NCBI RefSeq assembly: GCF_014643695.1 | Contig: NZ_BMJY01000018.1 | Span: forward strand, 1 to 51,731 | Source: Microbacterium album | GTDB taxonomy: Bacteria; Actinomycetota; Actinomycetes; Actinomycetales; Microbacteriaceae | Reading direction: 5' to 3' | Length of the DNA stretch: 51,731 nucleotides | Shown: positions 44,690 to 51,731 of the stretch, one piece after another | Layout of the letters: each line of letters starts with the position of its first letter | How positions within the stretch are numbered: position 1 is the stretch's first letter | Notes under the pieces: model-generated | Seen by the model: only the letters and a program-made list of their open reading frames with translations | Told to the model about the DNA's origin: nothing | Database searches by the model: none | Made by a program: the position numbers and the translations under genes

Positions 44690-46204
44690 ATGACCGCCAC
44701 CCACTCCGGCACCGACTCCGGCACGATCCGCGTGCCCGCCCCCGAGATCGATCCCCGCGGCATGCGGGTCATCTGGCTGCTGCTGATCGCCGCGTTCGTC
44801 GCGATCCTCAACGAGACGACCATGACGGTGGCGATCCCGCACCTCAACGCGGATCTCGGGGTGCCGCCGGAGCTCGGGCAGTGGCTGACGAGCGCGTTCA
44901 TGCTCACCATGGCGATCGTGATCCCGACGACCGGATTCCTCCTGCAGAGGCTCACCACGCGCGGGGCATTCCTCCTGGCCATGTCGCTGTTCACGGCGGG
45001 CACCCTGCTGTGCCTGGTCGCTCCCGGGTTCAGCTTCCTGCTGCTCGGCCGCATCGTGCAGGCCGCCGGCACCGCCATCATCATGCCCCTGCTGATGACG
45101 ACCGTGATGTCGGTGGTACCGCCGCACGCGCGCGGACGCATCATGGGCCGCGTGGGCATCGTGATCTCCCTGGCGCCCGCGATCGGCCCGACGCTGTCCG
45201 GCGTGATCCTCGACGTGCTCACCTGGCGCTGGATCTTCGGGATCGTGCTGCCGATCTCGATCGCCGCCCTGGCGATCGGCGCCTGGCTGCTCACCAACCT
45301 CGGCGAGACCTCGCGTGCACCGCTCGACTCCCCCTCGGTCGTGCTGTCCGCGCTCGGGTTCGGCGGCCTGGTGTTCGGGCTGAGCCAGCTCGGCGGCGCG
45401 CACGGTGCCGAAGCGGCGACCGAGGCGGAGACGGCCGTGCTGTCGCAGGGTGCCGCGATCGGCATCGTCGTGGCGGCCGCGGCGGTCCTGGCGCTCTTCG
45501 TCTGGCGGCAGCTGCGCCTGGCGCGGCGCGACGACGCGCTGCTGGATCTGCGCGTGTTCCGGTCGCGGAACTTCACCGTCGCGATCGTCGTGATCACCGT
45601 GATCTCCCTCGCGATGTTCGGCACGTTCACGGCCCTGCCTCTGTACCTCCAGAACGTCGTGGGGCTGACGGCGACGGAGTCGGGCCTGGTGGTGCTGCCC
45701 GGCGCGGTCATGATGGGCCTGCTCGGCCCGATCGTGGGCAGGATCTACGACGTCCGCGGCCCGCTGGTGCTGCTCGTGCCGGGCACGCTGCTCGTGGCGG
45801 CGACGCTGGGCTTCTACGCCACCGTGACCGAGCACACGCCGGTGGTGGCGCTGGTCGTGGCGCAGACCACGATGTCGATCGGCATGGCCATGTCGTTCAC
45901 GCCGCTGTTCTCCGCGTCCCTGGGATCGCTCGAGCGGCGCTTCTACTCGCACGGCTCCGCGGTGCTCAACACGCTCCAGCAGGTCGCCGGGGCCGCGGGC
46001 GTGGCGCTCCTCATCACGACGATGTCGTCCGTCTCGGCCACCGGCGTGGCGGAGGGCCTGAGCGAGGCCGCGGCCGGTGCGGCCGGCACGCGCACCGCGT
46101 TCCTGATCGCCGCACTCGTGGCGGTGGGAGCGGTCGTCTCGGCGTGCTTCATCCGCAAGCCGGCCGATCAGGAGGGCGACGCGCCGGCCCTGCCGGGGCA
46201 CTGA
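44690..46204 (+). CDS. MFS multidrug transporter, DHA2 (14-TM) family
   Basis: This 504-aa proton-driven drug exporter has 14 predicted helices. DHA2 marks are NETTMTVAIPHLNADLG in helix 1, WLTSAFMLTMAIVIP in helix 2, the loop motif A-like LLQRLTTRGAF, the motif C-like region in helix 5 (VISLAPAIGPTLSGVILD) and the late QNVVGLTATESGLVVLPG. The ATG at 44690 has GAGGAG upstream. The substrate is unknown. It is divergent from the ABC exporter, so two pumps share a 224-bp region, perhaps under joint control. Confidence 0.92.
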   Translation: MTATHSGTDSGTIRVPAPEIDPRGMRVIWLLLIAAFVAILNETTMTVAIPHLNADLGVPPELGQWLTSAFMLTMAIVIPTTGFLLQRLTTRGAFLLAMSLFTAGTLLCLVAPGFSFLLLGRIVQAAGTAIIMPLLMTTVMSVVPPHARGRIMGRVGIVISLAPAIGPTLSGVILDVLTWRWIFGIVLPISIAALAIGAWLLTNLGETSRAPLDSPSVVLSALGFGGLVFGLSQLGGAHGAEAATEAETAVLSQGAAIGIVVAAAAVLALFVWRQLRLARRDDALLDLRVFRSRNFTVAIVVITVISLAMFGTFTALPLYLQNVVGLTATESGLVVLPGAVMMGLLGPIVGRIYDVRGPLVLLVPGTLLVAATLGFYATVTEHTPVVALVVAQTTMSIGMAMSFTPLFSASLGSLERRFYSHGSAVLNTLQQVAGAAGVALLITTMSSVSATGVAEGLSEAAAGAAGTRTAFLIAALVAVGAVVSACFIRKPADQEGDAPALPGH

Positions 46205-46223
46205 GCCGCGGCGCGGCGCTCAG
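46201..46223. terminator. hairpin across two convergent stop codons
   Basis: CTGAGC (46201-46206) and GCTCAG (46218-46223) form a stem spanning the stop of the MFS gene and that of the small minus-strand gene. GC-rich loop, no U-run. It probably marks the shared 3' end. Confidence 0.4.
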
Positions 46224-46381
46224 TCCGCCGGCCGGCAGACCCCGCCGCAGCAGACGGCGCCGTCCGGCGCAGACTGGTCGAGCAGTCGCAGCGGCACAGC
46301 CTCGGGGCGGGCCGAGGTGTCGGCCGGGGCCGTTCCGGGGGCATCGGCGCGGTGCTCCGCGCGCTCCTCACTCGGGCTCAT
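46220..46381 (-). CDS. small protein with C-terminal CCGGVC motif
   Basis: This 53-aa protein (MSPSEERAEHRADAPG at the start) is disordered and acidic up to PLRLLDQSAPDG, then ends AVCCGGVCRPAD. Three cysteines in six residues suggest a metal or redox site. The ATG at 46381 follows TACGAT by 7 nt (leaderless), which supports expression. It lies 63 bp after the flavodoxin-like gene on the same strand. I do not recognise the family. Confidence 0.6.
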   Translation of the reverse strand: MSPSEERAEHRADAPGTAPADTSARPEAVPLRLLDQSAPDGAVCCGGVCRPAD

Positions 46382-46388
46382 GCCGGCC

Positions 46389-46394
46389 ATCGTA
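46389..46394 (-). promoter_or_regulatory. -10 box of small CCGGVC protein gene
   Basis: TACGAT ends 7 nt before the ATG at 46381 and supports that start over an upstream ATG at 46390, which lies at the edge of the box. Confidence 0.45.
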
Positions 46395-46444
46395 ACCCCG
46401 TGCCGCACACGCCAGGGCCGCGCCCGGAAGGGCGGCGCCCCGAG

Positions 46445-47050
46445 TCACTCCGGCGCCGGGTAGGGGTGCGCGCGCAGCAGCGCTGCCAGATGCACCGCAT
46501 TGCGCGCGAGCGTCGCCGTCGTGGTCGCGACCTGTTCGGGGGTCTCGGCCAGGTCCTTGTAATCGGTGGTGTGCATGGCCTCGCCGTTCCAGTACACGCC
46601 GCCCTGCGAAGGGACGGTGTAGCCCGCGTCCACGAGGGCCTGGTACAGATCCGCCGTGATCTTGTGGGCCCCGTCCTCGTTGCCGACGACGACGGTGACG
46701 GCGACCTTGCCGGCGAGGATCGGCCGCCCCTCGTCGTCCGTCTCCGACAGCTCCGCGTCGAGGCGCTCGAGCACGCGCTGGGCGACGCTCGACATGTGCC
46801 CCATCCAGGTGGGCGTGCCGAAGACGAGAATGTCCGCGTCGAGGACCTTCCGCCGCAGCTGCGGCCACTCGTCGCCGTCGCCCATGTCGTTGCGGACTCC
46901 CGGTCTGACGTCGTAGTCGACCACCCTGACCTGTTCGGTGGCGGCGCCCCTCGCCGCGAGAGCCTCGAGCACCTGGGCGTTGAGGAGCGCCGTGCTCGAC
47001 TGCGCGGGCGACGGGCTCAGGGTGCAGTTCAGCGCCAGCGCGCGGATCAT
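46445..47050 (-). CDS. flavodoxin-fold NAD(P)H-dependent oxidoreductase
   Basis: This 201-aa protein of the FMN_red/flavodoxin-like group begins RALALNCTLSPSPAQSST with an FMN phosphate loop, then ADILVFGTPTWMGHMSSVAQRVLERLD (flavin-contact loop) and VVVGNEDGAHKITADLYQAL, GVYWNGEAMHTTDYKD. It should bind FMN and reduce quinones or other small acceptors; the substrate is unknown. Start at ATG with GGGAGA about 6-8 nt upstream. Confidence 0.85.
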   Translation of the reverse strand: MIRALALNCTLSPSPAQSSTALLNAQVLEALAARGAATEQVRVVDYDVRPGVRNDMGDGDEWPQLRRKVLDADILVFGTPTWMGHMSSVAQRVLERLDAELSETDDEGRPILAGKVAVTVVVGNEDGAHKITADLYQALVDAGYTVPSQGGVYWNGEAMHTTDYKDLAETPEQVATTTATLARNAVHLAALLRAHPYPAPE

Positions 47051-47236
47051 CCGTGTCTCCCTTCCGACGAGCGCGCGTGTGTCCGCGCGCCGGGCCAGTC
47101 AAATGCTTCGCCGCCCAGCCCGCGCGGGGGTTGACAGGCGGCCGCCCGGAGGACGGAGCGCGACACGGCGGCCGGCGCAACGCTATGTTGAGAGCATTCG
47201 GACGCGCCGGCACGGAGCCGGCTGGAGGGGGACGAG

Positions 47237-48679
47237 ATGGAACTCGCGGTCGCCGGCGGCATCGGCCTGATACTCCTGCTCGTGATCGGCGTGGCGGTCA
47301 TCGCGCTCGTCGTGATCGCGATCCTGATCAGGGCGTGGTACCGCGTCGCACGCGCCGACGAGGCGCTCGTGATCGTCGGAAAGCGCCAGCGCGGGGCCGA
47401 CGGCCAGTCGTCGCGCATCACCGTCATCACGGGCGGTGGCGCGATCGTCAACCCGCTCACGCAGCGCGCCGAGATGATCTCGTTGCGGGCGCGGCAGATC
47501 AAGATGGAGCCCACGGCGCAGTCCTCGAACGGCGTGACCGTCAACGTCAACGGCGTCGCGCTCGTCAAGATCGGCTCGGACCCGGAGTCCGTGCGCCGCG
47601 CCGCGGAGCGATTCGCCTCGCAGGACAAGGCGATCGAGCAGTTCACGACCGAGCAGCTGGAGGGTGCGCTTCGCGGTGTCGTGGCGACGCTCACGGTCGA
47701 GGAGCTCATGCGCGATCGGCAGCGCCTGTCGGATCAGATCGCCGAGGGCATCAAGAGCGATCTGTCGTCGCAGGGTCTCATCCTCGACTCGTTCCAGATC
47801 CAGGGCATCACCGACAGCAACGGGTACATCTCGGCCCTCGGCGCGACCGAGGTCGAGCGCGTCAAGCGTGACGCCGAAGTGGCGAAGATCAACGCCGATC
47901 GCGAGATCCGCGCCCGCCAGATCGCGACCGACGAGGCGAACCTCATCGAGCAGACCGCGCTCGACAAGAACACCGCCGCCGCGAAGGCCGAGGTGGGCCG
48001 CGCGAACGCGGAGGCCGAGCAGGCCGAGGCCCTGGCGCGCGCCGAGCGTCAGCAGGCGGTGCTGCTCCAGGAAGCGGAGAACACGCAGGCGCGGCTCGAC
48101 TCCGAGGTCAAGCGCGTCGCCGACGCCGAGCTGTACCAGCGCGAGCGCGAGGCGGACGCGAGCGCGTACGCCGAGGTCAAGGCCGCCGAGGCGCGGGCCG
48201 AGATCGCCGAGCAGGAGGCGAAGGCGGTGCGTCTGCGTGCCGAGGCCGAGGCCGATGCGGTCCGCCTGGCGGGTGAGGCGCGCGCCACCGCGATCCGCGC
48301 CGAGGCCGACGCGCTGTCGCGCAACCAGGAGGCGCTGCTCGCGCAGCGCGCACTCGAGACGCTCGTGCCGATGATGACGGAGTTCGCGAAGGGCTACGAC
48401 AAGGTCGGATCCATCACGGTGCTCGGCGGGGAGGGTGCGAGCGGTCACCTCGCGACCGAGTCGGCGACCGGCCTGCGCGCCTCGTTCGAGGCGGTGCGCG
48501 CCGCGACCGGCATCGACCTGTCGGCGATCATCCAGGGCCGTGCGGTCGGCGAGGCCTTCGCCGACGCGACCAACCGCCGCACCGCGACGCCGTCCGCCGC
48601 CCAGACCGCCGAGCCCGCGCCGACCCCGCCTGCCGCGGGTCCGACGGACGCCGCGGCGCCGAGCTCAGCCGCGGAGTAG
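47237..48679 (+). CDS. SPFH/Band 7 (flotillin-like) membrane protein
   Basis: This 480-aa protein has an N-terminal hairpin helix (about 8-33), an SPFH domain (about 35-215, with VITGGGAIVNPLTQRAEMISLRA split by residues and LEGALRGVVATLTVEEL), and a long alanine/glutamate coiled coil (about 210-375, EVGRANAEAEQAEALARAER). The tail is proline/alanine-rich. Such flotillins oligomerise into membrane scaffolds. No NfeD-like partner is adjacent. The start ATG has GGAGGGGGAC upstream. It is followed by a GC hairpin. Confidence 0.9.
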   Translation: MELAVAGGIGLILLLVIGVAVIALVVIAILIRAWYRVARADEALVIVGKRQRGADGQSSRITVITGGGAIVNPLTQRAEMISLRARQIKMEPTAQSSNGVTVNVNGVALVKIGSDPESVRRAAERFASQDKAIEQFTTEQLEGALRGVVATLTVEELMRDRQRLSDQIAEGIKSDLSSQGLILDSFQIQGITDSNGYISALGATEVERVKRDAEVAKINADREIRARQIATDEANLIEQTALDKNTAAAKAEVGRANAEAEQAEALARAERQQAVLLQEAENTQARLDSEVKRVADAELYQREREADASAYAEVKAAEARAEIAEQEAKAVRLRAEAEADAVRLAGEARATAIRAEADALSRNQEALLAQRALETLVPMMTEFAKGYDKVGSITVLGGEGASGHLATESATGLRASFEAVRAATGIDLSAIIQGRAVGEAFADATNRRTATPSAAQTAEPAPTPPAAGPTDAAAPSSAAE

Positions 48680-48687
48680 ATCGCAGC

Positions 48688-48711
48688 GCGCGCCGGCGCA
48701 GGACCGGCGCG
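48688..48711 (+). terminator. GC-rich hairpin after the SPFH gene
   Basis: CGCGCCGG (48689-48696) and CCGGCGCG (48704-48711) pair over a 7-nt loop, about 10 bp after the SPFH stop at 48679. No U-run. A terminator is probable. Confidence 0.45.
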
Positions 48712-48789
48712 GACGGTCGGCGCGCCGGAGGGGGTCGCGCCGGCCGGTGTCTCGACACGACGTGCCGCGGGACGCGCCCGCGGAGTGCG

Positions 48790-49893
48790 TCAGGCGGGCC
48801 ACGCGGCGAGCAGGTCGTGGAACACCGCGGCGGGCAGGTTCGGCTGCGGGCCCGTGCCGTTCAGCAGCACCGCCACGACGCGGCCGCCCTCCGGCTCGTA
48901 GAGCGCGAGGGACTCGTAGCCGACGGCGCTGCCGAGATGGCCGATCCAGCCCTCCAGCTCCGCGATCGCGAAACCGTAGCCCTGTCCCGCCGCGAGCGTC
49001 TCCAGCCGGCGCTCGTGGGTGTCGGCGGAGACGAGCTCCCCCGTGCCGAGCGCTCGTGCCCACCGCGCCAGATCGTCCGCCGAGCCGACGAGGCCGCCCG
49101 CGGCGCCGAACCACCCGGCGCCCGTGTCGGGCAGGGCCTCGGCGCTCCCGTCGCTGCGGACCAGGTGTCCCAGGGCCATGTCCGGCGACGTGGACCCCTC
49201 GGGGTACGCCAGCGAGCCGAGCCCGAGGGGCCGCGCGACGTGCTCCTCGACCGCCTGCGGCCACGGGACGCCGCTCGCGCGCTCGATGATCTCGCCCAGC
49301 AGCACGGTGTTGGTGTTGGAGTAGTGGTACGACGTGCCCGGTGCGAACAGCGGCGGATGGGCGAACGCGATCTCCAGCAGCTCGGCGGCGCTCGGGTCGT
49401 ACGCGGGATCGGACAGGAATCGCTCCGCCACATCCTGCTGTGTCGCATAGTCGGCCAGCCCCGAGCGCATGGTGGCGAGGTCCTCCACGACGATCTCCTC
49501 GCCGCCTGGAACGCCGTCCACGTAGTCGGCGACCGGCGCGTCGAGACGCAGGACGCCCTCGTCCGCGAGCTGGAGCGCGACGGTTCCGACGATCGCCTTC
49601 GTCACACTGCGGTAGCTGAAGCGCGTGTCCTCCGCGACCGGCCGCCCGGGCGCCGCGTCGCCCGTGACGACCGTGACGCCGGCGCCCGATCCGTCCTCCA
49701 CCCGCACCGCCGCGCCCGGGATGCCCGTCCCGTCCAGCGCCCGCTGGACGATGTCGCGCACCTCGTCCGCGCTCCAGGCCGGCGTCATCTGCGCGGTGGG
49801 CGACGGCGGCGATGGCGCGCCGTCGGGGGCGCAGCCGGAGACGAGCGCCACGGCGAGCAGGAAGGCTGCGGCGGCCACAGGGCGGGTGCGCAT
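48790..49893 (-). CDS. serine hydrolase lipoprotein (class C beta-lactamase/DD-peptidase fold)
   Basis: This 367-aa protein has a lipoprotein signal (RTRPVAAAAFLLAVALVSGC, lipobox SGC) and a beta-lactamase-like fold: SVTK (Ser-x-x-Lys in SYRSVTKAIVG), YSN (in SYHYSNTN) and a final HLG that replaces KTG, as in esterases and D-peptidases. It acts outside the cell membrane, on peptidoglycan or esters; the substrate is unknown. The start ATG has AAGGAG about 6 nt upstream. It is divergent from the glycosylase gene. Confidence 0.9.
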   Translation of the reverse strand: MRTRPVAAAAFLLAVALVSGCAPDGAPSPPSPTAQMTPAWSADEVRDIVQRALDGTGIPGAAVRVEDGSGAGVTVVTGDAAPGRPVAEDTRFSYRSVTKAIVGTVALQLADEGVLRLDAPVADYVDGVPGGEEIVVEDLATMRSGLADYATQQDVAERFLSDPAYDPSAAELLEIAFAHPPLFAPGTSYHYSNTNTVLLGEIIERASGVPWPQAVEEHVARPLGLGSLAYPEGSTSPDMALGHLVRSDGSAEALPDTGAGWFGAAGGLVGSADDLARWARALGTGELVSADTHERRLETLAAGQGYGFAIAELEGWIGHLGSAVGYESLALYEPEGGRVVAVLLNGTGPQPNLPAAVFHDLLAAWPA

Positions 49894-49985
49894 GGCGGGC
49901 TCCTTTCGCGCGGTCGTCCATTATGGCGACGGCCCGGGCGAGGATACTGGGAGTCCCCTGCCGCCGACGCGATCGAGGAGGGTGC

Positions 49986-50561
49986 ATGGGATTCACGCGC
50001 GAGCAGCTCGACGGCTTCCGCGACGCGGAGGTGCCGGACCTGATCGGGCCGGGCCTACGGCTGCTGTTCGTGGGCATCAACCCCGGGTTGTGGACCGCGG
50101 CCACCGGCACCCACTTCGCGCGGCCCGGCAATCGCTTCTATCCGGCGCTCGCCGCCGCGGGGATCATCGGCCACGCGCCGCGCACGGCGGAGGGGATCAG
50201 CGGGGAGGACCGCGAGATGCTCCTCTCGGCGGGCATCGGGATCTCCAACCTGGTCCACCGGGCGACGGCGCGCGCGGACGAGCTGAGCAGGGCCGAGCTG
50301 CGCGCGGGGGCCGCTCGGCTGGCCGCGGATGTCGCGCGCTGGCGACCGCCCGTCGTCGCGATCGTCGGGATCTCCGCGTACCGTCTCGGATTCGATCGGC
50401 CGCGGGCTCGCACGGGGCTCCAGCCCGAGTCGCTGAGCGGCGCTCAGCTCTGGGTCGTGCCCAACCCAAGCGGCCTCAACGCGCACGACACGGTCGACTC
50501 GCTCGCGAAGGCGTACGCCGAGCCGGCGCGTGCGGCGGGCCTCCTCCCGCGCGTCGACTGA
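49986..50561 (+). CDS. mug: mismatch-specific G:T/U DNA glycosylase
   Basis: The enzyme removes uracil or thymine mispaired with G. This 191-aa MUG/TDG fold has the active-site motif FVGINPGLW near residue 30 and the second motif VPNPSGLNAH. The ATG at 49986 has GGAGGGTGC before it; GAGGG lies 6 nt away. Length normal. Downstream there is a 198-bp gap with a partial palindromic repeat. It is divergent from the hydrolase. Confidence 0.93.
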   Translation: MGFTREQLDGFRDAEVPDLIGPGLRLLFVGINPGLWTAATGTHFARPGNRFYPALAAAGIIGHAPRTAEGISGEDREMLLSAGIGISNLVHRATARADELSRAELRAGAARLAADVARWRPPVVAIVGISAYRLGFDRPRARTGLQPESLSGAQLWVVPNPSGLNAHDTVDSLAKAYAEPARAAGLLPRVD

Positions 50562-50567
50562 CCCGGG

Positions 50568-50602
50568 CGTTTCGTCTCGCGCTTCGCTGCGCTCGACCAC
50601 CG
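50568..50602. repeat. half palindromic repeat of the CGTTTCGACTC family
   Basis: CGTTTCGTCTCGC and then GCTTCGCTGCGCTCGACC resembles one arm of the repeat at 1646-1742, with a changed centre. It follows the glycosylase stop by 6 bp. The second arm is missing, so the hairpin would only be partial. The remainder of the gap to 50747 shows nothing else recognisable. Confidence 0.45.
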
Positions 50603-50747
50603 GTTGCGCATGGCCGCCGCTCCACCCACGCACGGGCTGGCGCTTCACTCCTCGTCCACAGTCACCGCCGGAAGCGGGTTGTCCACGGGTTTCGTTTTGG
50701 GGTGCGGATCGGCGGTTTCTCCGCGCGGGAATGTCGGTGGTCGCCCC

Positions 50748-50753
50748 TACCGT
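50748..50753 (+). promoter_or_regulatory. -10 box of leaderless DUF222 gene
   Basis: TACCGT, GGAGGT, ATG: spacing 6 nt. The GGAGG is adjacent to the start and is not at a usable distance. Confidence 0.5.
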
Positions 50754-50759
50754 GGAGGT

Positions 50760-51731
50760 ATGGATCAGCGGTACACCACCGACGGGGAGGGGTTCCCCTC
50801 ACCCGGTGATCTGCGTGCCCTGATCCACAACACGGGAGCGTTGAGCGACCCGGATCTGGTCGCGGCAGTCACCGCCGTGGAGGCGCTGGGACGGGTGGTC
50901 GACGCTGCCCGGGTGCGCTTGGCTGGGGAGGTTGAGACCCGCTCGGCCCGGGATGCGGATGATCGTCTGTCGGCGAGGTTCGGGTGCCGCACCGCGACGG
51001 AGCTCTTGGAGCGCACGACGCGGGCGTCGTCGAGGTCGATCAGCGCCCGTATCCGGTTGGACAAGCACACCCGACCCCGGGTGTCTCTCACGGGTGAGGA
51101 GCTCCCGGCCCGGTTCCCCCACGTCGGCGAAGCGTTACGGGACGGTGCCCTGGGGCTCGATGCCGCCCACGAGATCACGACAGCACTGGGCAAGGTAGAG
51201 GATCGTGCCGACCCCGTCCAGTGGGACGCGGCCGAGGCCACCACGGTGGCCTACGCCACCGGCACCCTGGACGAGCAGGCGGGGATGATCCCGCCGACAT
51301 TCGCGGAGGTCGAGGTCCACGCCCGTACCTGGGCGACCTACCTCGACCAGGACGGCCCCGAACCGGACGCGGAACGCGCCGCCCGCAACCGGGGCCTCAC
51401 CCTCGGCACGCCCCGGGACGGGGTCGTCCCCCTGCGCGGGTCCCTGCTCCCCGAGGTCGCCGCCGGGCTGCAGCGGCTGCTGGATGCGCACCTGAACCCC
51501 GCCGTCCGCTTCACCCCGGCGGTCGACCCCGAGGACCGGGACGAGCACACCCCCTGGTCGACCGAAGACGTGGTCGATGACCCGCGGACGAACGCGCAGA
51601 AGCGCCACGACGTCCTCGCCGTGATCATCCAAGCCGCCGCCAAGGCCACCGAGACGCCCACGCTCGGCGGTGCCGCCCCCACGCTGGTGGTCACCGTCGC
51701 TGAGGACGACCTCCACAACCCCACCGCAGCC
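50760..51731 (+). CDS. DUF222 domain protein, probably HNH endonuclease family (3' end outside)
   Basis: At least 324 residues are present and the frame is open to the window end. The N-terminal part (ALSDPDLVAAVTAVEALGRVVDAARVRLAGEVE) and FGCRTATELLERTTRASS are DUF222, which in Microbacteriaceae is usually followed by a C-terminal HNH nuclease domain (not in view). The family is multicopy in these genomes and of unknown role; 13E12-type repeats in M. tuberculosis are relatives. Start ATG leaderless. Confidence 0.88.
   Translation, partial: MDQRYTTDGEGFPSPGDLRALIHNTGALSDPDLVAAVTAVEALGRVVDAARVRLAGEVETRSARDADDRLSARFGCRTATELLERTTRASSRSISARIRLDKHTRPRVSLTGEELPARFPHVGEALRDGALGLDAAHEITTALGKVEDRADPVQWDAAEATTVAYATGTLDEQAGMIPPTFAEVEVHARTWATYLDQDGPEPDAERAARNRGLTLGTPRDGVVPLRGSLLPEVAAGLQRLLDAHLNPAVRFTPAVDPEDRDEHTPWSTEDVVDDPRTNAQKRHDVLAVIIQAAAKATETPTLGGAAPTLVVTVAEDDLHNPTAA

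Noticed and set aside
50568..50602. Intrinsic terminator of the glycosylase gene
   Set aside because: Only one arm of the palindrome is present, and there is no U-run.

Overview
The window is high-GC chromosomal DNA from an actinobacterium, most likely Microbacterium or a close relative in Microbacteriaceae. The reasons are very high third-position GC, TANNNT -10 boxes set 6-7 nt before start codons (leaderless mRNAs), a DUF222 protein, the actinobacterial types of DapD and FdxA, and a gene order recalling blocks of the Mycobacterium tuberculosis genome. No rRNA, tRNA or CRISPR array was seen. Gene names rest on motifs read by eye, because no database search was possible.

Layout. 1-2020 is the accessory part: an IS110-family transposase (minus strand), a structured non-coding leader that looks like a bridge RNA, then about 850 bp of GC-rich direct and inverted repeats. 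2021-6145 holds a DUF3107 protein, a small membrane protein, a MarP-like membrane protease, a ferritin-like protein and a DEAD-box helicase, closed by a perfect 21-bp inverted repeat. 6259-11408 holds PHP and EEP phosphoesterases, a DUF3054 protein, an Xaa-Pro peptidase, an alpha/beta hydrolase and a stress-type membrane protein. 11559-15655 is a cluster of a soluble PRC/MgtE_N/CBS protein, DUF1003, Mrp, TatB and an O-methyltransferase. 15714-22810 carries DUF3117, a PIG-V-like mannosyltransferase, the lysine/peptidoglycan genes dapE, dapD and dapC, gltA (citrate synthase), fdxA and a membrane protein.

22839-32427 (minus strand) holds typA-nudix-azlC-azlD and a complete Opp/Dpp-type peptide ABC transporter (binding protein, two permeases, double ATPase) with a PH-domain protein. 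32656-36655 has a CPBP-family membrane protein and thiM-thiE-thiD/tenA behind a TPP riboswitch. 36822-42530 is nrtR-nadA-nadB-nadC-nadS, a complete de novo NAD operon with its own Nudix-type repressor gene. 42537-51731 has an ABC exporter divergent from a 14-TM MFS pump, a small CCGGVC-tail protein, a flavodoxin-fold protein, an SPFH protein, a serine-hydrolase lipoprotein, a mismatch-specific DNA glycosylase and a DUF222 protein cut by the window end.

The observations most worth following are the candidate IS110 bridge RNA, whose loop repeats match a motif at the far end of the element; the recurrent TANNNT-(6-7 nt)-start arrangement, which fixes many starts and explains GGAGG motifs lying too close to start codons; the TPP riboswitch whose P1 helix encloses the ribosome binding site; and the paired palindromes before nadA.
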